A stretch of DNA of 26,287 nt from the NCBI GenBank assembly GCA_019314185.1, contig JAFCZU010000007.1, positions 1 to 26,287 on the forward strand, written 5' to 3'. Below, in pieces: positions 16,286-23,924 of this stretch (position 1 is the first letter of the stretch; every line of letters begins with the position of its first letter). Both the position numbers and the translations under genes were made by a program. This stretch comes from Deltaproteobacteria bacterium. GTDB taxonomy: Bacteria; Desulfobacterota; Desulfobacteria; Desulfobacterales; ETH-SRB1. The notes beneath the pieces are model-generated. The model did not search any database. It saw nothing but the letters and a program-made list of their open reading frames with translations, and was not told the origin of the DNA.

Positions 16286-17212
16286 TTATTGAACTTTAGT
16301 CAGAGAAGCATCTTCAATAATTACGACAAAAGAATGCATGGAACCAAAATTTTTGTCAATCTCAAGAGTTCCGTGGACAATAACCTCATCGCCAACTTCC
16401 GTAGTGTCGAGAGTGCTTACAGTGATATCGTGGGTTTTGGCTTCCGAGCTTCCGGTTCCGTCCTGTATATGTATCCAGTTTTTTCCCATAACACCGGGTA
16501 AAAATTTTACGACCTTTGCGCGTACAGTGACTGTTTTTTTCGATAGCTCTTTCTTTTTAGAGTAAACCTCTTCTATGTTATAGGCATCTTTGCCGGTTGC
16601 TTTGATTATCTTTATGTCTTTAAAAACTACTTTGGGTTGACTGTCTCCCATGCCATTTGGCGTTGACCCTTGAGGCATACTGCCTGGCATACCAGCAGGC
16701 ATCATACCTGGCGGCATTTTTCCAGAAGGCATGGTGCCTGCCTGAGCTTTTATTGCCTGATTTTTTGTTGAAGGAACTGCAAACAAGATGATGTCAAATG
16801 TCTTATCAAGTGTTTTGCTTTGGAAATTCTTCATTACTATGATATTTGACAGCTCTATTTTTTTTTCAGTCTCAACAGGTGTTTTTGGAATAGCAGCCCA
16901 GATATCGCCTGTAGAATCCTTGAGATGGAGATAGGTATAATCTTTTACATCTTGAAATTCTATAATTGTGCCTTTTAATACAGGATTCTGAATGTTCGGA
17001 ATCTCGAAATTTTCTTTAATTTTTGAAATTGTAATATTATTCTTTGAAACCGCAACTTTATCTGCTACAGAAGATTCGTTTTTGGGTGTTTCTGTTTTAT
17101 CGCACCCAGGTACAAACATGACAAATCCAAATAGCGCAATTGTTGCAAAAATTCCTGTAAAGATATTTATAAAACGTTCAGTGTTGTTAAAGGTCAAGTT
17201 TTCTAACTGCAT
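16286..17212 (-). CDS. Predicted lipoprotein with Met-rich linker and OB-fold-like domains
   Basis: A 308-residue exported protein. A hydrophobic N-terminal segment ends in FVPGC, so Cys37 is a likely lipid-attachment site. Residues about 70-150 and 200-305 look like two related beta-rich domains of the OB-fold (tRNA_anti/NrfJ-like) kind. The second has the family words NWIHIQDGTGS and GDEVIVHGTLEIDKNFG. Between them a linker near 159-190 is made of Met, Pro and Gly (MPxG repeats, seven Met). Met-rich extracytoplasmic stretches often bind Cu(I), and a copper export operon is about 1 kb away, so a metal role is possible but only inferred. AGGAG lies 7 nt before the ATG. It shares its strand with the lipid synthase 117 nt downstream. 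The exact function is unknown. Confidence 0.6.
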   Translation of the reverse strand: MQLENLTFNNTERFINIFTGIFATIALFGFVMFVPGCDKTETPKNESSVADKVAVSKNNITISKIKENFEIPNIQNPVLKGTIIEFQDVKDYTYLHLKDSTGDIWAAIPKTPVETEKKIELSNIIVMKNFQSKTLDKTFDIILFAVPSTKNQAIKAQAGTMPSGKMPPGMMPAGMPGSMPQGSTPNGMGDSQPKVVFKDIKIIKATGKDAYNIEEVYSKKKELSKKTVTVRAKVVKFLPGVMGKNWIHIQDGTGSSEAKTHDITVSTLDTTEVGDEVIVHGTLEIDKNFGSMHSFVVIIEDASLTKVQ

Positions 17213-17280
17213 AATATTTCTCCTTTTTTGATAGTCAAAACACGCGAAAGATGTCCTGTTAATTTGCGTTCGGTCTATTT

Positions 17281-17309
17281 TCTTAAGATGACAGGCCGCT
17301 AATTGTCAA
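17281..17309 (-). promoter_or_regulatory. Candidate sigma70-type promoter for the lipoprotein gene
   Basis: On the minus strand a perfect TTGACA is followed after 17 nt by TTAAGA, with the predicted start about 60 nt before the lipoprotein ATG. The -35 is ideal and the -10 weak, so confidence is limited. Confidence 0.35.
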
Positions 17310-17678
17310 GGGAAAAGGCAATACCTGAAAACAGGTTTAAAAAATAACAGGGGGTACATCTGCGGCAATATTAGCAATTAGCTGCAAGTAATTTGGAAAT
17401 GATCCATATTTTTTTGATGAATGTAAGTTGCTTATGATAAGTAAATTGTGTTATATCTCCTTTGCGCCTGATCATAATCTATATTGCACAGGGTGCTGTT
17501 TACAAAATATAAGTAAATGATTTCGCTGTAAAAATGTTATTTTCAACCCTTACCGTTTTGACATTGCTAAAGATCAAAGGTGCGAAACTGGAGTACAATA
17601 TTTAAACAACAATATCGACTGGTTCAACCCGCACCACGAATCTTTGGTTTTTTAAAGAGCAACACAAGTCATTCAGAT
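17310..17678. other. AT-rich intergenic stretch before the YkgJ-like gene
   Basis: This divergent gap lies between the lipoprotein and the plus-strand cysteine-cluster protein. No ORF with protein-like composition is visible, apart from an in-frame GTG at 17580 upstream of the chosen ATG. A TTGACA near 17558 lacks a good -10. Short AGCAATTAGCTGC-type palindromic text occurs near 17370. Otherwise nothing is recognised. Confidence 0.4.
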
Positions 17679-18134
17679 ATGGATATTTTACAAAAAAAAG
17701 GATTTGATTTTGGTTTTGATCCAAGAGCCTGTAAGAACTGCTTTGGCAGATGTTGTATCGGTAAATCCGGTAATATCTGGGTTAATAAAGAGGAGATTGA
17801 AAAAATTGCCGATTTTCTGGATTTATCTGCTGAAGGCTTCATTAAATACTATCTGAGAAAAGTTTACTATAAATATTCCCTGAAAGAACTCAAAATAAAC
17901 GACAGTTTTCAATGTGTCTTTTTCGATGACAAGAATAAGAATTGCTCAATATACAAAGTAAGACCTACGCAGTGCAGAACATTTCCTTTCTGGGAGTATT
18001 TCAAAAATAATACGGAAGAAGTAATCAAAGAATGCCCTGGTATTAAAATACAAAGCTGTCTAAAAGGATGGCCTCGGCCACTTTCTCCAATTAAAGACCC
18101 ATCAATTGAAACGAGTTCACCGAGATCTGAATAG
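17679..18134 (+). CDS. YkgJ-family cysteine-cluster protein with altered C-terminus
   Basis: A 151-residue protein, UPF0153/YkgJ-like. The cysteine pattern is C-KN-C-FGR-CC near residues 18-25, then SFQCVFFD, NCSIY and RPTQCRTFPFW, and finally ECPG; such cysteines are thought to bind a metal or FeS cluster. The function of the family is not established. I prefer the ATG giving MDILQKKGFDFGFDP over a GTG 99 nt upstream because the family normally starts close to this motif. After about SCLKGW the frame enters sequence that, read on the other strand, encodes a transposase fragment. The last 20 or so residues (PRPLSPIKDPSIETSSPRSE) and the stop codon are therefore probably insertion-derived. The conserved cysteine core is complete, so it may still work. 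Confidence 0.7.
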   Translation: MDILQKKGFDFGFDPRACKNCFGRCCIGKSGNIWVNKEEIEKIADFLDLSAEGFIKYYLRKVYYKYSLKELKINDSFQCVFFDDKNKNCSIYKVRPTQCRTFPFWEYFKNNTEEVIKECPGIKIQSCLKGWPRPLSPIKDPSIETSSPRSE

Positions 18135-18240
18135 TTTGATGGTAAAGCATTTTGCGCCTGGCTGCAAAGAGCTTGGAAAACATATTCAAGCTGTTCAAGT
18201 CTACGGGAATTGATGATTTCAGAGAAACTACTTTGACTGA
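18089..18240 (-). pseudogene. Remnant of an IS4-type (DUF4372-like) transposase
   Basis: Read on the minus strand, about 50 codons give SQSSFSEIINSRRLEQLEYV, then a stretch ending in PSNYSDLGELVSIDGSLI. This matches the N-terminal part of the IS4-superfamily transposases as I know them, where D of SIDGSLID is a catalytic Asp. The fragment stops abruptly after SLI, and no downstream transposase follows. It lies antisense to the tail of the YkgJ-like gene and just downstream of copA. It is a relic, not an active element. No terminal inverted repeats were recognised. Confidence 0.65.
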
Positions 18241-18305
18241 TTTCTTCATCTTGAGCGATACACTCTTTGGCAAAATCGTCCTCTTTAACCTCTATGTTTT
18301 TTGTT

Positions 18306-20753
18306 CTATTCGACTTTAGTTTTATATAGGAAAAGACTGTTCGATACAACGGAAATACTGCTTAATGCCATTGCGAGTGCCGCAAGAATGGGATGAAGCT
18401 GTCTTAAAAAGTCTGGGAAAAAATCAAAAGGCTGCAAAATTCCAGCTGCTACAGGAATTAATATGATGTTGTAACCAAACGCCCAGAAAAGATTCTGTTT
18501 TACTGTTGCCATGGTTGCCCTGCTTAACCTGATAGCCCTGGATACACCGGTTAAACTACCGCTTGCAAGAATTACATCCGCTGTCTCGATTGCAACATCG
18601 GTACCGGTTCCTATCGCAAAGCCTACATTTGCCTGGGCAAGCGCCGGAGCGTCATTTATCCCGTCTCCAACCATTCCAACTTTCTTTTTCCTGTCCTGAA
18701 GTTCTTTGATTTTCGATGATTTTTCTTCAGGGCGAACTTCTGCAAAAATTTCATCAATATTTACTTCAGAGGCAATGGCTCTTGCAGTCTGTATGTTATC
18801 TCCAGTCAGCATCACAACATCAATGTTCTGATCATGAATATGATCTATCGCTGCTTTTGATTCCGGCTTTAAGGTGTCTGATACGGAAATTAGTCCGTAC
18901 AGTTCATTTGTCTGTACAACAGCCATAACAGTTTTGCCTTCAGATTGAAGCCTTCTGATTTTTTCCTGGGCTTTATCAATGTTTACTCCCATTTCCAGAA
19001 ACCAGCCGGGTTTTCCAACCATCACGGACTTGCCATTGATTTTTGCCTCAACTCCAAGCCCGCCAACTGCCTTAAATTCTTCAGGGTTCAAAAGTTCAAC
19101 CCCTCTGTTTGCTGCTTCATTAACTATAGACTTTCCAATCGGGTGTTCAGAGCCTTTTTCAACCGAAGCGCCTATTTTCAGCAAGTGGCTCTCAGTTTTA
19201 CAGGCTGGATCAAAAGGTATGATATCAACTACTGCCGGCTTTCCTTGTGTTATGGTTCCGGTTTTGTCCAGCACAATCGTATCCAGCCTGGTGGCTGTTT
19301 CAAGGGCCTCGCTGTTTTTAAACAGGATGCCGTTTTCAGCTCCTTTACCGGTACCCGCCATTATTGCCGTTGGTGTTGCAAGACCAAGAGCGCATGGACA
19401 TGCAACTACAAGCACTGCCACAAGTCTTATCATTGCAGGTACGAATTCACCTGCTAAAAACCACCATAGGGCAAAGGTTGCAATTGCAACAGCAATAACA
19501 GATGGAACAAATATTGCCGCCACCCTGTCTGCAATAGCCTGGATCGTGGCCTTGCTTCCCTGGGCCTCCTGAACCAGCCGAATAATGTGTGCCAGCGCGG
19601 TTTCGTTGCCGACACGGGTCGCCCTGAACTTTAACAGACCTTGCTTGTTTATCGTACCCCCTACGACTTCATCACCATTGCGCTTATCAACCGGCAAAGG
19701 TTCACCGGTGAGCATTGACTCGTCAACAGCAGATTCTCCTTCAAGCACAATTCCGTCAACCGGAATTCGTTCACCGGGACGGACAACAACAGTGTCATTC
19801 AAACCAACCTCTGTTATCGGTATTTCCTTTTCCTTATCATCTTCAACTATTGTTGCGGTTTTTGGCCTGAGGCCCATAAGTTTGCGGATTGCGCCGCCGG
19901 TTCTGCCTTTTGTACGCGATTCCAGCATTTTCCCCAGCTTTATAAGGGTAATGATTATTGCGGATGTTTCAAAATATACATGTTGTCCTAAAACCGGAAA
20001 GATGAGAAGCGCAAAAGAATAAAAGTATGCAACAGATGAACCCATTGCAACAAGTACATCCATATTCGCACTCTTGTTTTTGAGGCTTTTAAAGCCCCCG
20101 ATATAATAGTCCCACCCTGTATAGAACTGTACAGGTGTTGCCAATGCCCAGAAAAACCAGTTGACCCAAGGCGCATGGCTCCACATTCCAATTATACTAA
20201 AATCCCTTCCCATGCTGAAAAGAAAAAGCGGAAGGGCAAACACAACTCCTATGGCAAACTTGCGTGTCTGGTCTTTAATTTCAGCATTACGGGCAATCTG
20301 TCCCGCATCTTCATCCGTATGATCATCATCAGGTGGTATTGCATCGTAACCGGCTTTTTTTATTGCTGAAATAATTTCATTAAGACTTGAAATTGAAGGA
20401 ACATATTCAATTTGAACCCGCTCGGTGGCAAAGTTTGCTGAAGCATTAATAACTCCCAAAACTTTTTTGTTTAATGTCCTCTCAATATTCATGGCACAAT
20501 TCGCGCATGTCATTCCTGTAACCGGCATTTTAACCTTTGCAGTTGCAACACCGTAGCCTGAACCCTGAATTTTTTCCACGATATTCCCGATGAGAATCTT
20601 TTTGTGATCAAAATCTACCACGGCCTGTTCAGAGGCAAAATTGATGTTTACTTCATCAACGCCTTCAAGTTTTTTCAATGCCCTTTCAATATTCATGGCA
20701 CAGTTCGCGCATGTCATCCCGGTAACAGGTATTGTTATTTTATTCTCAGCCAT
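18306..20753 (-). CDS. copA: Copper-exporting P1B-type ATPase (CopA)
   Basis: An 815-residue P-type ATPase that pumps Cu(I) out of the cytoplasm. Two N-terminal HMA metal-binding domains each have GMTCANC (Cys15/Cys18 and Cys83/Cys86). Eight transmembrane helices are expected. The transport site CPC is Cys452-Pro-Cys454, and the phosphorylated Asp is Asp496 in DKTGT. SEHPIG, TGDN and [10 protein letters not shown] motifs are all present. The YN and M-xx-SS motifs of Cu(I) pumps appear near the C-terminus ([22 protein letters not shown]). The gene is intact. It begins 12 nt after the CopZ-like gene on the same strand and is surely cotranscribed with it. No CueR or CsoR regulator is seen next to it. 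Confidence 0.95.
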   Translation of the reverse strand: MAENKITIPVTGMTCANCAMNIERALKKLEGVDEVNINFASEQAVVDFDHKKILIGNIVEKIQGSGYGVATAKVKMPVTGMTCANCAMNIERTLNKKVLGVINASANFATERVQIEYVPSISSLNEIISAIKKAGYDAIPPDDDHTDEDAGQIARNAEIKDQTRKFAIGVVFALPLFLFSMGRDFSIIGMWSHAPWVNWFFWALATPVQFYTGWDYYIGGFKSLKNKSANMDVLVAMGSSVAYFYSFALLIFPVLGQHVYFETSAIIITLIKLGKMLESRTKGRTGGAIRKLMGLRPKTATIVEDDKEKEIPITEVGLNDTVVVRPGERIPVDGIVLEGESAVDESMLTGEPLPVDKRNGDEVVGGTINKQGLLKFRATRVGNETALAHIIRLVQEAQGSKATIQAIADRVAAIFVPSVIAVAIATFALWWFLAGEFVPAMIRLVAVLVVACPCALGLATPTAIMAGTGKGAENGILFKNSEALETATRLDTIVLDKTGTITQGKPAVVDIIPFDPACKTESHLLKIGASVEKGSEHPIGKSIVNEAANRGVELLNPEEFKAVGGLGVEAKINGKSVMVGKPGWFLEMGVNIDKAQEKIRRLQSEGKTVMAVVQTNELYGLISVSDTLKPESKAAIDHIHDQNIDVVMLTGDNIQTARAIASEVNIDEIFAEVRPEEKSSKIKELQDRKKKVGMVGDGINDAPALAQANVGFAIGTGTDVAIETADVILASGSLTGVSRAIRLSRATMATVKQNLFWAFGYNIILIPVAAGILQPFDFFPDFLRQLHPILAALAMALSSISVVSNSLFLYKTKVE

Positions 20754-20765
20754 TTTATTCTGCCC

Positions 20766-20969
20766 TTATTCTGAAGGATAATCAATCTCTGTCAACTTAT
20801 CCTTTATTGTTTCCACGGTAGCAGGGTTTTCCCATTCAACTGTTATGCTTTTGCTTTCAGGGTCACCTTCCACAGTTTTTACTCCTTTCAGTTCGGTCAG
20901 TTCGTTTTTTATAGACATAACACAGTGGCCGCATGATATATCAGGTACTGAAAATGTCTGTTTTTTCAT
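20766..20969 (-). CDS. copZ: CopZ-like heavy-metal chaperone
   Basis: A 67-residue single HMA domain with the ISCGHC site (Cys13, Cys16) and the usual beta-alpha-beta-beta-alpha-beta length. Such small chaperones hold Cu(I) in the cytoplasm and hand it to the HMA domains of CopA. AAGGAGG precedes the ATG by about 5 nt, a very strong ribosome site, so more of it is probably made than of the pump, as its job needs. The His in CGHC instead of CANC is a common variant. It is between the flavodiiron gene and copA with short gaps on both sides. Another soft-metal specificity (for example Hg or Zn) is possible, but the neighbouring CopA favours copper. Confidence 0.88.
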   Translation of the reverse strand: MKKQTFSVPDISCGHCVMSIKNELTELKGVKTVEGDPESKSITVEWENPATVETIKDKLTEIDYPSE

Positions 20970-21004
20970 ATTATCCTCCTTTTAAACACAAAAACATCCA
21001 CCGG

Positions 21005-22183
21005 TTATTTCAATCCCTGCTCTTTGTGTTTCGTCGCGATGGTTTCAGCCAAATTCTCAAGAGCTTTAAAATCAGCCTCTGACGGTAAGCCTTTGGCAAG
21101 AACAGGTTCGATAATTTCTACTTTAAGATTAGGAATCATTCCTGCCAATATTTCTACAGTCTTACCTCCCCACCCGTAGGAACCGATAATGGACAGGAAT
21201 TTGGCTTTAGGACGTAATGCGTTAGCCAGAAAGGCACCATAAACGACATTGGGATGAGGACCTGCAAGAACCGTTGGAGTGCCGATAACTATTGTTCCGG
21301 CATCAACGAGAGCCATTGCCAGTTTTCCTATGTCTGTCTTGGCCAAATTAAACTGCTCGACGCTAACGCCATTCTCCACAAGCGATGAAATAAAAAAATC
21401 AACCATTTGCTTGGTGCTATTATGCATTGAAATGTAAGGTAAGACTACCAGGTTCTTTGATGGCTCATTTATCCAATCTTTATGGGCATCGATGATAAAG
21501 GATGGTCGTGGATAAATAGGCCCGTGACTTGGGGCTATTATAGCTATGTCGTAAGACGCAATTTTTTCCAGGTTTTTCTTGATCATCTTTCGGAAGGGCA
21601 TCATAATTTCGGCATAGTAGCGTTTTGCTGCCTCGTAAACACGTGCTTCGTCGGTAGCATAGAGATTAGTTGTTGCCATGTGAGAGCCAAAAAAATCACA
21701 GCTGAACAAAATTTTATCTTCTTTCAAATAGGCTACCATTGTTTCGGGCCAGTGTACCCAGGGAGTGTGTATGAATTTCAGCGTCTTGTCCCCTAAAGAG
21801 AGTGTTTCACCGTCACTGACAGTGATAAAAGATTCCTCGGGTATACGGAGTAGATCCATAAGCATCCCTTTTGCTTTAGGGCTGGAAATTAATTTTGCAT
21901 CAGGGTAGCGGGAGAGTACATGGGGAATGCTGCCAGAATGGTCTTGTTCCGCATGAAGTGAAACTATGTAATCGAGTTTAGAAACATTCTCAAGCTGTGT
22001 CAGCAGTTCATCAACCATAAGTGGATCAACAGTATCAATCAAAACAGTTTTCTCGCTACCTTCAATAAAAAAGGCATTGTAACTTGTTCCATCCGGAAGA
22101 GGGATAAGAGCGTCGAAGAGACGTCTGTCCCAATCCAGATAACCCATCCAGTAAATCTTGTCTTTAAGTTTCCTCGGTTTCAT
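21005..22183 (-). CDS. Flavodiiron protein (FprA/Roo-type oxygen or nitric oxide reductase)
   Basis: A 392-residue A-type flavoprotein of normal length. The N-terminal metallo-beta-lactamase-like domain keeps the diiron ligands: His77, Glu79 and Asp81 in HAEQDHSG, His144, Asp163 in CDFFG and His220 in PSHGPIYP. A flavodoxin-like FMN domain follows from about residue 247 (ISMHNSTKQM phosphate loop region, GSYGWGG). These enzymes reduce O2 to water or NO to N2O in the cytoplasm of anaerobes, fed by rubredoxin. No rubredoxin is adjacent. AAAGGAGG lies 5 nt before the ATG. The copZ gene starts 35 nt after its stop on the same strand, so it leads the operon with copZ and copA. Substrate preference cannot be read from sequence. 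Confidence 0.93.
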   Translation of the reverse strand: MKPRKLKDKIYWMGYLDWDRRLFDALIPLPDGTSYNAFFIEGSEKTVLIDTVDPLMVDELLTQLENVSKLDYIVSLHAEQDHSGSIPHVLSRYPDAKLISSPKAKGMLMDLLRIPEESFITVSDGETLSLGDKTLKFIHTPWVHWPETMVAYLKEDKILFSCDFFGSHMATTNLYATDEARVYEAAKRYYAEIMMPFRKMIKKNLEKIASYDIAIIAPSHGPIYPRPSFIIDAHKDWINEPSKNLVVLPYISMHNSTKQMVDFFISSLVENGVSVEQFNLAKTDIGKLAMALVDAGTIVIGTPTVLAGPHPNVVYGAFLANALRPKAKFLSIIGSYGWGGKTVEILAGMIPNLKVEIIEPVLAKGLPSEADFKALENLAETIATKHKEQGLK

Positions 22184-22442
22184 AATACCTCCTTTATTAG
22201 CTTTTCCGATGTTTCAAGTATTTCCCTCATTTTTTGTCTTCTAACATAATCAAGAATAAAAAGGACAGGATAAAAATCGGTGTTTTAGGGAACAGCGAAC
22301 CCATACTTCAGTGGGTGGAAGTGAACGGGCGGTTCCAAACAGTTCTTTTTTAGATGCTGTAAGCCGCTTTCTTGCATCAAGTCTCTTTGTTTCTGCAAGT
22401 TGATAAAGCTGGAGCGCAGAACGTTTTCTTCAATTTTTCATA
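22184..22442. other. Intergenic stretch upstream of the flavodiiron gene, with hairpin
   Basis: No convincing gene. Minus-strand reading gives a short open frame near 22290-22440, but it has no start or family resemblance I recognise, so it may be a degraded gene. The notable part is a hairpin listed next. Promoter elements for the flavodiiron operon were not found with confidence. Confidence 0.4.
22289..22336. repeat. Nested stem-loop, perhaps the end of an IS200/IS605-like element
   Basis: GGAAC and GTTCC form an outer 5-bp stem. Inside, ACCCA and TGGGT form another 5-bp stem around an 8-nt loop (TACTTCAG). An alternative pairing, ACTTC with GAAGT, exists. Subterminal hairpins of this look occur at ends of IS200/IS605 elements, but no transposase is present, so this is a guess. 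Confidence 0.3.
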
Positions 22443-22471
22443 TTGACAATATGTCTGTAAGGGCTATAAAT
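22443..22471 (+). promoter_or_regulatory. Strong sigma70-type promoter
   Basis: A perfect TTGACA is followed after 16 nt by TATAAA. The start would lie about 80 nt before the truncated zinc-ribbon gene. This is the best promoter-like sequence I saw in the window. Confidence 0.6.
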
Positions 22472-22560
22472 GCTTTAAAATTACTGGGTTTTTGCAGATA
22501 TTTTATATGAAATGTTGATTAGCAGTTGAAGAAGGAGACAAGGTCTCAAGGAGAATATTT

Positions 22561-22677
22561 ATGCCATTATTTGATTTTTTATGTCTGGACTGCGGAAAAC
22601 AAAGCGAAATACTCATAACCGATTCAGGGGATACAGGAATGGGGCCAAGTCTACGTTTGACCCATGTTGTTAATTAG
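22561..22677 (+). pseudogene. Truncated FmdB-like zinc-ribbon protein
   Basis: The frame begins MPLFDFLCLDCGKQSEILIT, with the first C-x2-C (Cys8, Cys11) of a FmdB-type zinc ribbon. AAGGAG lies 7 nt before the ATG and a strong promoter sits upstream, so this was a real gene. After about 26 codons it runs into an inverted-repeat element, and its last 10 codons and TAG belong to that element. The second CxxC half is missing, so the 38-residue product cannot form a normal ribbon. FmdB-type proteins are small and of uncertain, probably regulatory, role. No downstream remainder of the gene was found after the element. Confidence 0.6.
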
Positions 22678-22781
22678 TCAAGATTCAAGCCGGTATAGAA
22701 GTTTAAGAATAAAGATAAAAAAATCAGAAGAAATATTGAAATAAGAGAAAATAGATTACTCATGGGTCAAACGTAAACTTA
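22646..22781. mobile_element. 136-bp MITE-like element with terminal inverted repeats
   Basis: The left end CAAGTCTACGTTTGACCCAT(G) and the right end, read as reverse complement, match at 19 of 21 positions. The interior is AT-rich and has no ORF. The left 61 bp recur near 23.8 kb. No target-site duplication is evident. It may be a non-autonomous element moved by a transposase coded elsewhere. Confidence 0.65.
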
Positions 22782-22832
22782 ACCACTTATCTATCCTGAT
22801 GCAGAATCACAGCTTTACAATCCCCATAGATA

Positions 22833-23036
22833 ATGGTAGGTAATCAGTTGCTGATCGGGGCGGCACAGTCCAACAAGGTTTTATCCATCATCCCGCTGAT
22901 TAAACGTATCGTCCGAGCTTTTCAAACTGTTTCTGCTAAACTGGGCTTTCCAGTATTCTTGTCCTGCGGGATAAAGGATAAAACTCTATACGTTATTCAA
23001 AAATATCTCAAAGAGGCAATGATTTATTTAAATTAA
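22833..23036 (+). CDS. Hypothetical short ORF, possibly a gene fragment
   Basis: A 67-codon frame starting MVGNQLLIGAAQSNKVLSII with a later stretch of basic and hydrophobic residues ending KEAMIYLN. I do not recognise a family. It lies between a MITE-like element and the S4 gene, stops 3 nt before the S4 start and has no clear ribosome site. It looks like the 3' end of a lost gene rather than a whole one. If expressed it would be translationally coupled to the S4 gene. Confidence 0.25.
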   Translation: MVGNQLLIGAAQSNKVLSIIPLIKRIVRAFQTVSAKLGFPVFLSCGIKDKTLYVIQKYLKEAMIYLN

Positions 23037-23039
23037 TTT

Positions 23040-23435
23040 ATGAAATCAACGGCAATAGAAACTGTTCGAATTGATAAATGGTTGTGGGCGGTGCGTATTT
23101 GTAAAACCCGTCAAATTGCTACAGACTTTTGTAAACGTCAGAAAGTAAAAATTAATAATATGGTTGTCAAACCGTCACGGGAAGTGCAAGTTAATTCAGT
23201 TGTAACAGTTCGCCGTGATGGAATTGATTGGCAGTATAAAGTTTTGAAATGTATTGAAAAACGTACCGGTGCGAAAATTGCTGTGACGTGTAAAGAAGAT
23301 TTAACGCCTGCCGAAGAAAAATCTAAATTGGAATCTGCGAAATCGATGTGGATTTCGCGACGAGAAAAAGGAGCCGGTCGACCCACAAAAAAAGAACGCC
23401 GCACGCTTGAACGCGTAATGACAGAAAGTCAATAA
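23040..23435 (+). CDS. S4-domain RNA-binding protein, Hsp15-like
   Basis: A 131-residue protein. The S4 RNA-binding fold takes residues about 9-70, starting VRIDKWLWAVRICKTRQIAT and including KINNMVVKPSREV. A basic tail with GRPTKKERRTLER follows, the layout of Hsp15 (HslR). Hsp15 binds stalled 50S subunits that carry peptidyl-tRNA and helps recycle them. Length and order of parts are normal. There is no good Shine-Dalgarno right before the ATG. Codon choice (CGT for Arg, many AAA and ACG) and the GRPTKKERR tail look unlike the neighbouring genes and resemble forms I know from Bacteroidota, so it may have arrived by transfer (weak inference). Confidence 0.85.
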   Translation: MKSTAIETVRIDKWLWAVRICKTRQIATDFCKRQKVKINNMVVKPSREVQVNSVVTVRRDGIDWQYKVLKCIEKRTGAKIAVTCKEDLTPAEEKSKLESAKSMWISRREKGAGRPTKKERRTLERVMTESQ

Positions 23436-23444
23436 AAAAGGAAT

Positions 23445-23762
23445 GGGGATGTCCTGTGCTGAACAAATAAAAGCCCTCTTCGCAGCAAATCCCTTATCGG
23501 TCGCTTGTCTTTAGGATAAATGTATCCTTCAGGCAAAATGTTTAATCGTCTCATATGCGCCAGCCAAAACGCGTCTCATTTGTCATCTGTATGTTGATTT
23601 CACGACTACACCTTGCAGTGTATCCTTAAACGGTTCCAGCGCCATCAAAACTCTATCCAATTCGTTTGGTATCCTTTTCCCATAAAGTCTCTGATCTTGC
23701 TCATTGATAATACCGATGTAATTATTACTTGAATGCAAATCGATTCCAGCGTATGTTTCCAT
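23445..23762 (-). pseudogene. Dead IS110-family transposase remnant
   Basis: The minus strand reads METYAGIDLHSSNNYIGIIN and on to GVVVKSTYR, then a stop. Downstream in another frame comes DDK-stop-DAFWLAHMRRLNILP, followed by EGYIYPKDKRPIRDLLRRG. These are the two parts of an IS110 DEDD transposase N-terminal domain. The DNA between STY and DDK, roughly 40 codons in the family, is deleted, and the C-terminal serine-containing domain is absent. The usual acidic residue in VVVEST is Lys. The element cannot transpose. Confidence 0.75.
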
Positions 23763-23781
23763 TAGCCATTTATATGATTAT

Positions 23782-23842
23782 CAAGTCTACGTTTGACCCT
23801 TGTTATTAATTAGTCAAGATTCAAGGGGGCATAGAAGTTTAA
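23782..23842. repeat. Partial second copy of the MITE-like element (left end)
   Basis: Sixty-one bases starting CAAGTCTACGTTTGACCC and ending GAAGTTTAA match the left end of the 136-bp element at all but a few positions. The right inverted repeat is missing here. It lies between the IS110 remnant and the RNase H-like gene, in the same orientation as the first copy. Confidence 0.75.
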
Positions 23843-23924
23843 CAACATATATCTTACAAACCAATCCAGCAGCCGCTGATTCTCCACCGGGGATATAGGA
23901 TTGTCCCCTAAATTTTTGGATGAA

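Noticed and set aside
17580..17678. GTG start for the YkgJ-like protein
   Set aside because: The extra 33 residues lack family likeness and the ATG matches the usual family N-terminus.
17909..18349. 146-codon minus-strand ORF as a whole gene
   Set aside because: Only about 50 codons in the middle resemble a transposase; the ends overlap copA and the YkgJ gene antisense, so only the relic was kept.
18945..19572. Long plus-strand open frames opposite copA (170 and 197 codons)
   Set aside because: They are antisense to the conserved ATPase core, have no family resemblance and no ribosome site; the copA motifs fix the coding strand.
23901..23924. TTG start for the RNase H-like gene
   Set aside because: It falls in a GGGGA/TCCCC hairpin, and the conserved domain begins right after the ATG eight codons later; it cannot be fully excluded.
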